The position numbers and the translations under genes are program-made. From contig NZ_CP058214.1 of assembly GCF_015482775.1 (NCBI RefSeq), positions 1,116,001-1,180,000 of the forward strand: DNA of 64,000 nt. Direction: 5' to 3'. Positions 8,720-17,610 of the stretch are shown here, one piece after another; within the stretch, counting starts at the first letter, position 1; the number at the start of each line of letters is the position of its first letter. Origin of the DNA: Kaustia mangrovi (lineage in GTDB: Bacteria > Pseudomonadota > Alphaproteobacteria > Rhizobiales > Im1). The notes below the pieces were generated by a model that did not search any database, was not told the DNA's origin, and saw only the letters and a program-made list of their open reading frames with translations.

Positions 8720-8852
8720 CTCGGCACCTGTGTTCTGGAACAACGCCCGCGCCACCACCGACACGGGCCTCAAATCGAGGCGGACGATAGTGAGGCTCCG
8801 TCCCGTTGTCAACGGCGTAAAGGCGCCTGTACGGCCACATTCCGGCCTCAAC

Positions 8853-8885
8853 GAAAACGGGGCGGCTCCTGCCGGAACCGCCCCG
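8853..8885 (-). terminator. Intrinsic terminator of the glycine-rich protein gene
   Basis: On the minus strand an 8-bp GC stem (8878-8885 with 8858-8865) is followed by TTTTC. It lies just past the stop at 8909, the right place to end that transcript. Confidence 0.65.
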
Positions 8886-8908
8886 CAAATCCTGTCCGAC
8901 CGACAGCG

Positions 8909-9823
8909 TCAGAGCGACGCCACGATCCTGCACACGGCCACCTTCTCACGGCTGTAATGGCTCGGGGCCGACAGCACGTCGCGGCAGGTGGTCTTGAGCT
9001 TCGCCAGCTCGCCTGGGCTCAGGCTCGCCAGAGCCCCCTGCACGCCGCTCGGGCTGAGACCGCCCGGATTGCCGCCACCGGTGCCGCCGCCACCGCCGCC
9101 GCCGGTGCCGCCACCGCCGATTCCGACGCCAACGCCGACATTCACGCCATTCTCGCCGCCGACCGACGCACCGACACCAACGCCGATGCCGTCGCCGCCG
9201 ACTTTGGCGCCAAGACCGGCATTCACGCCATTGTCGCCGCCGATCGACGCCGTGGCGCCCGCGCCGATGCCGCTGCCGCCGATCTTCGCACCCGCGCCGG
9301 CATTCACGCCGTTATCGCCGCCGACCGACGCGCCGACACCCGCACCCAGGCCATTCTCGTTGCCGCGAACGCCGAGACCGGCATTGATGCCATTCTCACC
9401 GCCGACACTGGCGCCAACGCCAACGCCATCGCCACCGAAATTGGTGGTGCCGACATTGACGCCACCGAGGCCGACGCTGGTGCCGCCGATGCCGCTCGCG
9501 GGGCCGCCTCCGCTGCCGCCGATACCGCCGACAGCGCCACCGACGGCACCGCCAAGGCCGCTGTCGCCGCCGGTGCCGCTTCCATCGCCACCGCCACCGA
9601 CGCCTCCAAGGGCACCGCCCACAGCGCCGACAGCGCCACCGACCGCACCACCGACCGCACCACCCACGGCTCCGACAGCACCGCCCACGGCACCGCCAAG
9701 GCCACCGAGACCGCCGGATTCACCGGCCTGCACACCCGGCGCTGTCAACGCGACCGCGCCACCGACAACCAACACAGCCAGCGCTGCGCGAAACGAAACC
9801 TGGTTGCGCAATCCAAAGGTCAT
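8909..9823 (-). CDS. Secreted glycine-rich repeat protein
   Basis: I do not recognise a family. The 304-residue product starts with a signal peptide (RAALAVLVVGGAVALTAPGVQA, cleavage after VQA). The mature N-terminal half is a run of GGAVGGAVG-type units. The middle contains four tandem repeats of exactly 27 residues (81 bp) with the pattern GVGASVGGxNGVNAG followed by GxKxGGxGIGA. Only the C-terminal 50 residues are of normal composition and include two cysteines (TTCRDVL and AVCRIV). The periodic Gly-Ala-Val with conserved Asn would suit a beta-solenoid or fibrous surface protein, but no function is shown. ATG 9823 is chosen because the signal peptide follows it. The coding strand is the minus strand; the complement reads as a proline-rich artefact. 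Confidence 0.75.
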   Translation of the reverse strand: MTFGLRNQVSFRAALAVLVVGGAVALTAPGVQAGESGGLGGLGGAVGGAVGAVGGAVGGAVGGAVGAVGGALGGVGGGGDGSGTGGDSGLGGAVGGAVGGIGGSGGGPASGIGGTSVGLGGVNVGTTNFGGDGVGVGASVGGENGINAGLGVRGNENGLGAGVGASVGGDNGVNAGAGAKIGGSGIGAGATASIGGDNGVNAGLGAKVGGDGIGVGVGASVGGENGVNVGVGVGIGGGGTGGGGGGGTGGGNPGGLSPSGVQGALASLSPGELAKLKTTCRDVLSAPSHYSREKVAVCRIVASL

Positions 9824-10151
9824 TGTTCTCGCTCCTCTGTAAAGGCCATCAGCACTCCTTGCCGATGAGCCCACACACGCCCCCTGGACCAACCTCGGTT
9901 GCTCCAACAGCTTGAAAGACTAAACAATTTCCGGCACACCCACCCAATAAACGCCCTCTTAACCTTTTGTTAGACTATGTTGCTAACAACAATTGGTCAA
10001 GCTCAAGAGCACAATCGGACAGAGATTCGCGCGCTCTGTTTTTATTAAAATTGCTCACATATCGGGGCGATGATCTGATGCGCCTTCATACTTCGTAAAG
10101 CAACGTCGTGATTTCCTGACTTGCCGAGGCGATCTAGACAGGGCCTGCGTC
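9824..10151. promoter_or_regulatory. AT-rich divergent promoter region with a TTGTTAG palindrome
   Basis: This gap separates the glycine-rich gene (minus) from the TlpA-like gene (plus) and is clearly richer in A+T than its surroundings. It contains an inverted repeat, TTGTTAG at 9967-9973 with CTAACAA at 9983-9989, suited to a dimeric regulator. No coding frame is supported. Confidence 0.45.
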
Positions 10152-10805
10152 ATGCACATTGCGAAAGCAACTTTTCTGGCGATTGCTCTTGTTTCACCGA
10201 TACTTGCAGGAGCATCGCCCCTGTCGGCACAGACCCGGCTCGCGCTGCACGAGACGCCGCGAGAGAGGCAGCCTTTCGCCGTGGAGGCGCCGGACGGCGT
10301 CAGAGACATCGCCGCGCCCGACGGCAAGCTCCGCCTGATCAATCTGTGGGCCACGTGGTGCCCGCCCTGCCGTGAGGAAATGGCGTCTCTGGATCGGCTC
10401 CAGGACGTTCTGGGCGCAGACGATTTCGAGGTCGTGGCGATCTCCGTCGACGATGGCGACGCGCCCGGCAAGGTGAGCGCGTTCTTCGCACGCAACGACA
10501 TCTCGCATCTCACGGCGTATTTCGCCGACAAGAGCCGGCTGGCCCGGGCCTACGAGGTCTGGGGCATTCCGACAACCATCGTGCTCGACGGCACAGGCCG
10601 GGAGATCGGCCGCCTCGTCGGCCCGGCCCAATGGGACAGCGTCGACATGGTGGCCTTCTTCCTGCGCCTTCTGGAGCGGGAAACCCGGGTCGACCCGGAT
10701 GTCGCCGACACCGGGACCGTCACACCCTACCCGCCCGATCTGCGCCCCGGCGCACATCGGCCGGCGGCGCCAGACCCGATCACCGGATCAACGGGTCTCC
10801 AGTAG
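10152..10805 (+). CDS. TlpA-like thiol-disulfide oxidoreductase
   Basis: This is a periplasmic thioredoxin-fold protein of 217 residues. A signal peptide (ATFLAIALVSPILAGASPLSA) precedes the fold. The active site WCPPC has Cys70 and Cys73 within INLWATWCPPCREEMASLDRL, the classic TlpA/ResA arrangement. The cis-proline loop is WGIPTTIVLDGTGREIGR. Such proteins reduce periplasmic disulfides, often for cytochrome assembly, but no cytochrome genes are nearby. The last 18 bases overlap the 3' end of the convergent MFS gene. A C-terminal extension of about 35 proline-rich residues is extra. Confidence 0.9.
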   Translation: MHIAKATFLAIALVSPILAGASPLSAQTRLALHETPRERQPFAVEAPDGVRDIAAPDGKLRLINLWATWCPPCREEMASLDRLQDVLGADDFEVVAISVDDGDAPGKVSAFFARNDISHLTAYFADKSRLARAYEVWGIPTTIVLDGTGREIGRLVGPAQWDSVDMVAFFLRLLERETRVDPDVADTGTVTPYPPDLRPGAHRPAAPDPITGSTGLQ

Positions 10806-12056
10806 CTCCGCCCCCGGCGGGGCCGAAGGCTCCTCCCCCATGGCCCGCGCGCGGGCGACCAGCGGCACCGCCACGATGACGGCCACGGCCGAGATCGCCG
10901 TTGCCAGCGCGAACAGCACGCCGTAGCCGAGCCAGTCGGCCAGCACGCCGGCAAGGCTCGACCCGACCAGATAGACGATCAACTGCGCGCAGGCGAGCAC
11001 GGTGAAATCCGTGCCCGGCTGGTCGGAGGACGCCACCGCCATGAACAGGCTGTAGAGCGCGACGATCTCCATATAGCGAATGAGCGTCTGGAACGCCGCC
11101 GCGCCGAAGAGCGGCCAGTAGCCCGTCACCACATCGAAGGCATGGAGCGCGAAGAGCGCAAAGCAGACGGTGCGCAAGGCGCCCAGAAGCCCCAGAACGC
11201 GCCCCTGCCCCATCTTGAGCAGCAGGATGGCGGCAAGCCCCGAGCCGACCAGCCCCGCAGTCGCCGCCGACCCGCCGGAGAGATAGCCGATCACGTCGAG
11301 CGGGACGCCGCGGTCGACCATATAGGGCCCCTCCATCGCCTTAACGAAGCCCTCGCTCGCCCGGTAGACCAGCGCGATCGCCAGCACCGAGCGCGCCTCC
11401 GGACGCGCCAGGAAGGCACGCAGCGAGGGGCGAGGCCCCGCCGCAGCACCCGGCGCCGGTCCGTCCTCGCCTTCGCGCATGGCAAAGGCCGCCACGAGCG
11501 GCACAAGCGAGACGGCCGCAATGACGAGGACCATGGGCTGCCATCCGAAATGCTTGTAGACGATCAGGCTCAGCGTGCCGCCCACCACGACGCCGAAGGC
11601 CACAGCCCCTCCCTGGATCGCATTGCCGATGGGCCGGTCGCGGCGCGCGAGCGAGCGCGTCGCATAGCCGTCCGTCGCGATATCCTGCGTCGACAGGAAG
11701 AGCGCCATGACGAAGCCGATGGCGAGGAAGGCCACCGCATCGCTCGGCTCGATCAGCGCCAGGGATGCGATTGCCGCAACGATGCCGCACTGCGTGATGA
11801 GCACCCAGCCAGCACGGTGCGCGCGTGCAATGGGCCGGAGCCGGTCCACCTGCGGCGCCCACAGGAATTTCAGTACCAGCGGCAGCATGAGCACGCTGAT
11901 CAGCCCGATCATGCTGCGCGACACGCCCGCCTCGCGCATGATCGGCGGAATGGCCGCGGCGATCAGATAGGTCGGGATCGACTGGGCGAGATAGAGCCCG
12001 GCAAGGATCACGAAGAGCCGCCACCGCCCCATGCCGGCAATGGTCGCAGCGGTCAT
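10788..12056 (-). CDS. MFS transporter, RhtX/AmpG-like; probable siderophore importer
   Basis: This is an inner-membrane carrier of 422 residues with about 12 hydrophobic segments. The pattern LYLAQSIPTYLIAAAIPPIMREAG, FLWAPQVDRLRPI and LFLSTQDIATDGYATR follows the AmpG/RhtX branch of the major facilitator superfamily. Single-polypeptide carriers of this branch (RhtX, FptX) import siderophores through the inner membrane. Its place directly after a siderophore receptor gene, on the same strand as the biosynthetic operon, supports that role here. The ATG at 12056 begins the conserved part; a longer frame runs upstream through a repeat element and is not believed. The gap to the receptor gene carries a large hairpin that could lower downstream expression. 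Confidence 0.82.
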   Translation of the reverse strand: MTAATIAGMGRWRLFVILAGLYLAQSIPTYLIAAAIPPIMREAGVSRSMIGLISVLMLPLVLKFLWAPQVDRLRPIARAHRAGWVLITQCGIVAAIASLALIEPSDAVAFLAIGFVMALFLSTQDIATDGYATRSLARRDRPIGNAIQGGAVAFGVVVGGTLSLIVYKHFGWQPMVLVIAAVSLVPLVAAFAMREGEDGPAPGAAAGPRPSLRAFLARPEARSVLAIALVYRASEGFVKAMEGPYMVDRGVPLDVIGYLSGGSAATAGLVGSGLAAILLLKMGQGRVLGLLGALRTVCFALFALHAFDVVTGYWPLFGAAAFQTLIRYMEIVALYSLFMAVASSDQPGTDFTVLACAQLIVYLVGSSLAGVLADWLGYGVLFALATAISAVAVIVAVPLVARARAMGEEPSAPPGAELLETR

Positions 12057-12101
12057 GGCGTCTTGTCCCTGATGCAGCCCCCTCACCCGGCGCCTTCGGC
12101 G

Positions 12102-12180
12102 CCACCCTCTCCCGCAAGGGGAGAGGGTTCGCAAGCCGCACGACTTGCGGTCTTCCCTCTCCCCTTGCGGGAGAGGGTGG
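12102..12180. repeat. 26-bp perfect inverted repeat, dispersed-palindrome element
   Basis: Two perfect 26-bp reverse-complement arms (12102-12127 and 12155-12180) are built around a CCCTCTCCC...GGGAGAGGG core. They flank a 27-nt centre that holds a further 5-bp stem (GCAAG/CTTGC). Elements with this core are widespread between genes in rhizobial genomes. It sits between the TonB receptor gene and the RhtX-like gene. Confidence 0.75.
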
Positions 12181-12235
12181 GGGCCATTGCCGCAAGGCAA
12201 TGGGAGGGTAAGGGGGATTGGCTGACGACATCGCC

Positions 12236-14452
12236 TCAGAACGCCCTTCGATAGCCGACCGTGACGGTGCGCCCCCAGGAATAGACGGTGAGGTTGCGCG
12301 TCGCGGTGGCGGTCGGGTTCTCGACCGTCGCGTCGAACAGGTTGCTGACGGAGGCATAGGCCTGACCGCCCGCGAGCGGGTGGCTCGCCGAAACGTTCAT
12401 TGTCGCCCCGCCATCGATGGGATAGCGCCCGTCGCCGTCGAACACGTCGCGGTCAGACCAGAACTCGCCCTCCAGCCGCACCATGGCGCCATTGTCGAAG
12501 AAATAGTTGCCGTAGAGCGTGCCGCGGAAGGGTGTGGCGATGCGGTTGTTGGGCAGATGAGCGTCGATATCGCCATCGCCGTCGGAATCGTACTTGCCCT
12601 CGCGATAGGTGAAGATGCCGCCAAGCGCGAGCTGGTCGGTCACGCGCACCTCGCCGGTCGCCTCCACGCCGTAGATGATCTCCTTCTGCTGGCTGAGCTC
12701 GTTGGTGCGGCTGTCGAAGGTCACGCCGTCCTTGGAGGTGGAGATGAAGCCGGCCACGCTGCCGCTGACCCGCCCGAGGGACCCGCGGATGCCGAGCTCG
12801 TAATTGTTCACGATCTGGGCCTCCGGTGCGATATCGCCATAGCCGACCGATGTGCCGGGCGGCAGGCTGCAGGGCGTGTTGGGCACCGGGCAGGCATAGG
12901 CGAGCGATGCCCCCGCACGCCGCGTGAAGGCGCCGACATCGGGCAGCGCGAAGCCCTGGCTGAAGCCGCCATAGAGCTCCACCGTGTCGGTCAACTCGAA
13001 GGTCGCGCCGAGATTGAAGGTGAGCGCGTCGTAGTTGAAGTCTCCGCCGGTCACATGAAGCTCCGGCAGCACGTAGCCAAGGCCCGGCGCGACGCCGTAG
13101 AAGACGTCCGGCCGGTCGAAGTCGCTGACCTCGAGATCGAGATATTCGTAGCGCGCCCCGCCGCGCAGGGTCAGCCGGTCGCCGATCGGGATCTGGAGCT
13201 GGGCGAAGCCCGCATAATTGTACTGCTCGAGCGGCGTGAAGACGTCCTCGCCGTTGACGAGCTGCTGATAGGTCTTCTCATAGGTGACATCCGCCCCCCA
13301 GGTCAGCGTCCAGCCGTCGAGGAGGCCGGTCAGCGGGGTGTCGACCGTCGCATTGACACCGACGCGGTCGGAGTAGAGCTCCGTCTGGTTGAACCAGGCG
13401 GTCGGATCGCTCGCATCGCCGGAGAAATAGACCAGATTGTTGTAGGTCGGATCGTAGTCGGTGTAGTTGAAGCGCTTCTTGATGTCGTTGTAGTAGCCGA
13501 CAATGCTGAGTTTGCCGAGCGCGAAGTCCTCGTCGGTGTAACGCACCGAGAAGGACTTGGTGTTCTCCAGAACGCTCTGACCCGGATAGGGCTCGGAGAA
13601 GTCGGGCTGCGCATAGTCCGGGCCGTAGGCCGTCAGCCATTTCGGATCCTGGTCGAGATAGACCCAGAAGGCCGACACGTCGAGGCGTTTGGCCTCGTCG
13701 AACTGATAGCCGAGCTTGGCGTAGAGGTTGCCCGAATCGAAGCGGTCCCCGCCGCCCTGCCCCAGCATGCCGTCCGACGGCAGCTCGCGGCCCGCGCCAT
13801 CGTAGGTCTTGCTGGCGAACTGGCCCGTCCCGGTCACGAGATAGTCGAAGCCGTCCTTCGCGCCGGAGACCGTGGCGGAGACCTCGGGGCTGAGCGAATC
13901 GCCGAGATCGTGCGTGAAGCCACGCAGCGACACGTCCACATCCGCGTTGAACGGGGCGCCCTCGCCCTTGCGGGTAATGAAGTTGACCGTACCGCCCGTC
14001 GCACCGCTGCCATAGAGGCTCGACGCCCCCGCCACGACCTCGATGCGCTCCACCGTATGGAGATCGACGAGCGACAGGAGCCTCGAGACATCGCGCAGCG
14101 GCGTGTTGAGCGGCACGCCGTCGATCATGACCAGAAGCCCGCGCCCCCGGAAGGATTCGGAGGCGCCGGAAATGGTCTCGTTGGAGACCGAGAAGCCCGG
14201 AATGAGCTTCGCCAGCACTTCCGAGGCGCTGCTGGTCATCTCCAGCTGCTCCTCGATCTCGGCGCGGTCGATCACCTGTACCGACTGCGGCACGTCGGCA
14301 AGCTCGCGGTCGGCGCGCGTCGCGGTCGTCACCGTAATGGCGTCGAGCGCGATCTCCCCGGCGCCCGTCTCCGGCCCCGGATCGGCATCCTGTGCGACAG
14401 CCCCGCTCGATGCGCAGGCCATGACCAGACTCACAACAAAAAGGCGACGCAT
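12236..14452 (-). CDS. TonB-dependent ferric siderophore receptor, IutA/RhtA-like
   Basis: This is an outer-membrane receptor of 738 residues. The signal peptide is MRRLFVVSLVMACASSGAVA. The plug domain (about 35-160) shows ASEVLAKLIPGFSVSNETISG, FRGRGLLVMIDGVPLN, and VERIEVVAGASSLYGSGATGG followed by VNFITRKGEG. This resembles aerobactin receptor IutA more than catecholate receptors. A 22-strand type barrel follows and ends with the expected C-terminal phenylalanine. The ATG at 14452 is chosen for the signal peptide. The gene follows the monooxygenase gene by 29 bases on the same strand, the position iutA takes after iucD. TonB/ExbBD partners are not in the window. Confidence 0.93.
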   Translation of the reverse strand: MRRLFVVSLVMACASSGAVAQDADPGPETGAGEIALDAITVTTATRADRELADVPQSVQVIDRAEIEEQLEMTSSASEVLAKLIPGFSVSNETISGASESFRGRGLLVMIDGVPLNTPLRDVSRLLSLVDLHTVERIEVVAGASSLYGSGATGGTVNFITRKGEGAPFNADVDVSLRGFTHDLGDSLSPEVSATVSGAKDGFDYLVTGTGQFASKTYDGAGRELPSDGMLGQGGGDRFDSGNLYAKLGYQFDEAKRLDVSAFWVYLDQDPKWLTAYGPDYAQPDFSEPYPGQSVLENTKSFSVRYTDEDFALGKLSIVGYYNDIKKRFNYTDYDPTYNNLVYFSGDASDPTAWFNQTELYSDRVGVNATVDTPLTGLLDGWTLTWGADVTYEKTYQQLVNGEDVFTPLEQYNYAGFAQLQIPIGDRLTLRGGARYEYLDLEVSDFDRPDVFYGVAPGLGYVLPELHVTGGDFNYDALTFNLGATFELTDTVELYGGFSQGFALPDVGAFTRRAGASLAYACPVPNTPCSLPPGTSVGYGDIAPEAQIVNNYELGIRGSLGRVSGSVAGFISTSKDGVTFDSRTNELSQQKEIIYGVEATGEVRVTDQLALGGIFTYREGKYDSDGDGDIDAHLPNNRIATPFRGTLYGNYFFDNGAMVRLEGEFWSDRDVFDGDGRYPIDGGATMNVSASHPLAGGQAYASVSNLFDATVENPTATATRNLTVYSWGRTVTVGYRRAF

Positions 14453-14481
14453 AATTCCCCCCTCTTCTTCAAGGCCAAGCG

Positions 14482-15795
14482 TCAGACATTCAGGGTTTCG
14501 ATGGATGGCAGGGGCTCGCCCCCCGTGGCCCAGCGCACCAGCGGCGGCGGCATCTCCACGTCGAAATGGGCACGCCCCAGCAACGCATTGGCGATGATCG
14601 CGCTGCGCCATGCCATGAGGCTGAGCTGGGGTTCGGCGATGCCGTGGCTGAGCCGCCCGGCATTGAGTGCGAACACCCGGTTGTCACGCGGGCCGTCCCA
14701 ATGGACCGCGAAGTCCTGATCGATGCGGAAATAACCATGCTCGTCGAAGGCAAGCCTGTGCCTCAGCGGCGCGAGGCAATCGGGCACGGCGAAGCCGTAT
14801 CCGGTCGCGAGCACCACGGCGTCGACGGTCGCAACGTCGATGCCGCCGTCGAAACCGTTGCGCGCGACGAGCCGGAACTCGCCATTGCGCGCCTCCGCTT
14901 CCAGCACCTCGCGATGCGGCATCGGGGCGATCGGCCCCTCGCCCCGCGACTGGCGCCCGAGGCTGTAGAGGCGGCGGTAGAGCGCCCTCAGCGTGGAAGG
15001 CGAGATGCCGTCGCCGGCAAGCTTCTGATGAGCGACGATGGCCGCCTTGCGCCCTTCGGCGAGCCCGTGGAAACGCTCCACATAGTCCGGCGTGAAGAGC
15101 TCGTTGGTGAACGGCGTGTCGTCGAGCGGCTGGAAGTTCGCCCGGCGGCTCAGCCAGACGATCTCGCAGCCGGCGAAGCGCTCGTCGGTGAGGAGGTGGA
15201 GAACGATCTCCGCACCGCTCTGCCCGCCGCCGACGACGGCGATGCGCCGCGCCTCGAGCTCGGGGAGCCGGTGTGCGCTCTCAGACGAATGGAAACACCG
15301 CGCGCCCAGATGCGGCTTGGCCCAGTCGGGCATATGGGCCGCGAGCCCCACGCCGAGCGCGATATTGCGCGCGCGCTCCCGCTCGCCGCCGGCGAAACGG
15401 ACCGTGAAGGCGCCGTCGGCGAAGTCGACCTCGCGCACCTCCACCCCGAAGCGCAGACCCGGCACGCCTTGCGCGACCCAGGCCAGATAGTCGGCGAATT
15501 CCTCGCGCGGCGTCGCCTCGAACTCGGCATTGAGGAAGCGGTAGAACCGCTTGTGCGCCACGAGGTAGGCCATGAAGGACCACGGGCTCGTCGGGTTCGT
15601 GGGTGTGACGAGATCCTTCAGAAAGGAGGTCTGCAGCTCCACGCCCGGCAGCATCATGCCCGGGTGCCAGTCGAAACCCCGTTGCCGGTCGAAGAATCGC
15701 GCCGCGACGCCATCGATCCCGTCGAGATGGGCGGCGAGGCTCAGATTGAACGGGCCGATGCCGATACCGGCAAGGTCGAGCAGTCTCTCTGTCAT
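14482..15795 (-). CDS. iucD: L-lysine N6-monooxygenase (siderophore N-hydroxylase), IucD-like
   Basis: This FAD- and NADPH-dependent enzyme hydroxylates the side-chain amine that becomes the hydroxamate. At 437 residues it is a full-length member. The FAD site GIGIGPFNLSLAAHL is at the N-terminus, followed by the family signature QTSFLKDLVTPTNPTSPWSF. The NADPH site VVGGGQSGAEI lies near residue 195, and the ATGYG motif closes the flavin fold. It is the fourth gene of an iucABCD-ordered operon, 15 bases after iucC. The substrate could be lysine (aerobactin) or a diamine (as for RhbE); gene order favours lysine, but sequence reading alone does not settle it. Confidence 0.92.
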   Translation of the reverse strand: MTERLLDLAGIGIGPFNLSLAAHLDGIDGVAARFFDRQRGFDWHPGMMLPGVELQTSFLKDLVTPTNPTSPWSFMAYLVAHKRFYRFLNAEFEATPREEFADYLAWVAQGVPGLRFGVEVREVDFADGAFTVRFAGGERERARNIALGVGLAAHMPDWAKPHLGARCFHSSESAHRLPELEARRIAVVGGGQSGAEIVLHLLTDERFAGCEIVWLSRRANFQPLDDTPFTNELFTPDYVERFHGLAEGRKAAIVAHQKLAGDGISPSTLRALYRRLYSLGRQSRGEGPIAPMPHREVLEAEARNGEFRLVARNGFDGGIDVATVDAVVLATGYGFAVPDCLAPLRHRLAFDEHGYFRIDQDFAVHWDGPRDNRVFALNAGRLSHGIAEPQLSLMAWRSAIIANALLGRAHFDVEMPPPLVRWATGGEPLPSIETLNV

Positions 15796-15810
15796 GACAT
15801 CGGATCTCCT

Positions 15811-17610
15811 TCAGGCGGAAACGGCTTCGCGCCCGACGGGCCGCCGGGCGGAATGGAGGGGATTGGCGAGCGCGCTCCCGAGCGCTGGCACGGGCCGCTC
15901 GCCGGCATCGCCATAACCGATGGCGAAGCGCACGCGGTTGATGCGGATGCGCGGGATCTCGGGCTGGAACAGGTCGAAGAGCGCAAACCGTTCGGCAAGC
16001 TCGGGATGGCTCTCCTGGTAATGCCGCAGGCGGTCGGCCAGCACGCGGTAGAACACCGTCTCGTCGAGCCCGTCATGGCTGGCGAGCGCATCGGACAGGA
16101 AGCGCAGGACGCTCACGAAATGGCCCGTCTGGAGATGGTGGACGAGATGCTCCGGCGGGCGGCGCTTCAGCGTCTCGTGCACTGCTGCGGGCAGGGTGGC
16201 GAGCTCGGGGAAGTCGTCGGCCACGAGGTCGAGATCGCCCTGGAAGTCCTTCACCGCAACGCCCGCCGGCACATCGCCGTCGAGGATGACGGAGACATTC
16301 TGGCCATGGGCGATGAAGCCCACCCCGTAGCGGCACATGAAGTGGTAGAGCGGGACGACGACGGACGCGAACAGCCGGTCGAGCCACGCCTCGTGCGACA
16401 GCCCGGAGCGCTCGACGAGAGCGCTCGCGACCGGCCGGCCCGCCCCGTCCCTCTGGGCGAGCGCGCCCGCCATCACCGGGCGGTGACCTGAGGGCAATCC
16501 CGCCTCCGGGCTCTCCCGCCAGATCGCGCCGAGCATCTCGCGGAACTGGTAGGGCACATCCGCGATCCGCTCGTAATGGGGATGGGGGTAGAAGGCGCCG
16601 GCAACCTCGCGCAGCACCTTCACCGGCGCGAGCACCGGATCGCTCGCTGCGGTGTCGGCGAGCCAATCGGAGAGCGTTGCGCCGATGGCCATGTACCGGC
16701 CCGGCACGCCCCGCCAGGCGGAGGTGTTGAGGACGGTGATCGGCAACTTTACATGGAGCGCGTGCGCCCGCGCCGCATTGGCGAGCGTGCGCAGCGACTG
16801 TTGCGGACGGTAGGGGTCGCCGAAGCTTCCCAGCGGTACGATGCGGCCCGCCGCGATCTCTCCGGCGAATTGCGGTGCGATCATGTGGTCCCACTGCCAG
16901 GGATGGACCGGCAGCAGCATGTGCGACCCGTCCGAGACGCCGGCTCTACGGCGAGCCTCCTCCAGCCGGGCGCGCTCCTGCCCGTCCATGGCGTGGGTCA
17001 GCAGCGTCTCCTCGTCGGTCTCGCGGCCAAGCGCCATGCGGCAGGTCTCGCGCTCCGCGGCAACCCAGAAGAGGCGGATATCGGGCTCGAACTCCGGCGC
17101 ATAGGCCCTGAAGTCCTCAAGTCCCCAGCCGATACGCCCCTTGTTGGCGGGCGCCTTGGGGTGGCCCTCGAGGCGGCACTGGAGCGCCTGGTCCGGCATG
17201 GCGGCCAGCGTGTCCGCCGTCTCCTCGGGCTCGCGGGCGGCAAGGCGCGCATCCGCCACCAGCGTGCTGTAGAGCTCCTTCGCATAGGTCGCGAGCGTAT
17301 CCGGCGCCATGCCGAGCTCGCCATTGGCATCCACAAAGAAGGCGACCGCATCGCTGACGGGCTCGTCCGTCTCCGCGCAGCGCCTGAGGCTCTCCGGGCG
17401 GATGGAGAGCTGCCCCCAGATGCGGCGGACGGCCTCGAAGCGATAGGTCACGCCGCCCGACAGCGCGAGCGCCCATCTCGTGCCGACGCCGTCGGCGGCG
17501 ACGGGCGCGAAGGCTTCCTCATAGGCGAGCTCGGAGATCGCCTTGGCGACGATATCGCGATTGATGCGCGCCCAGAGACCGGCATCGGGAATCGGCGCCG
17601 AGGCGGTCAT
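15811..17610 (-). CDS. iucC: NIS siderophore synthetase, IucC-like
   Basis: This is an ATP-dependent synthetase (IucA/IucC family) that condenses a hydroxamate amine with a citrate carboxylate; 599 residues. Family features are LEGHPKAPANKGRIGWG near residue 150, LLPVHPWQWDHMI near 220, the KLPITVLNTSAWRG region near 290, FIAHGQNVSVILDG near 430, and the FhuF-like C-terminal part ending around RIRINRVRF. The start ATG overlaps the stop of the acetyltransferase gene (ATGA), so translation is coupled. In the aerobactin pathway the third-gene product adds the second acetyl-hydroxylysine. The IucA/IucC split is taken from gene order. Confidence 0.92.
   Translation of the reverse strand: MTASAPIPDAGLWARINRDIVAKAISELAYEEAFAPVAADGVGTRWALALSGGVTYRFEAVRRIWGQLSIRPESLRRCAETDEPVSDAVAFFVDANGELGMAPDTLATYAKELYSTLVADARLAAREPEETADTLAAMPDQALQCRLEGHPKAPANKGRIGWGLEDFRAYAPEFEPDIRLFWVAAERETCRMALGRETDEETLLTHAMDGQERARLEEARRRAGVSDGSHMLLPVHPWQWDHMIAPQFAGEIAAGRIVPLGSFGDPYRPQQSLRTLANAARAHALHVKLPITVLNTSAWRGVPGRYMAIGATLSDWLADTAASDPVLAPVKVLREVAGAFYPHPHYERIADVPYQFREMLGAIWRESPEAGLPSGHRPVMAGALAQRDGAGRPVASALVERSGLSHEAWLDRLFASVVVPLYHFMCRYGVGFIAHGQNVSVILDGDVPAGVAVKDFQGDLDLVADDFPELATLPAAVHETLKRRPPEHLVHHLQTGHFVSVLRFLSDALASHDGLDETVFYRVLADRLRHYQESHPELAERFALFDLFQPEIPRIRINRVRFAIGYGDAGERPVPALGSALANPLHSARRPVGREAVSA

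Noticed and set aside
8909..9823. Tandem 81-bp repeats considered as a CRISPR array
   Set aside because: The repeats are contiguous with no variable spacers and keep the reading frame of a signal-peptide protein.
8988..9842. Proline-rich open frame opposite the glycine-rich gene
   Set aside because: Its Pro/Thr pattern is the complement of Gly/Ala codons. It lacks a signal peptide and a proper C-terminal region, while the minus frame has both plus a terminator.
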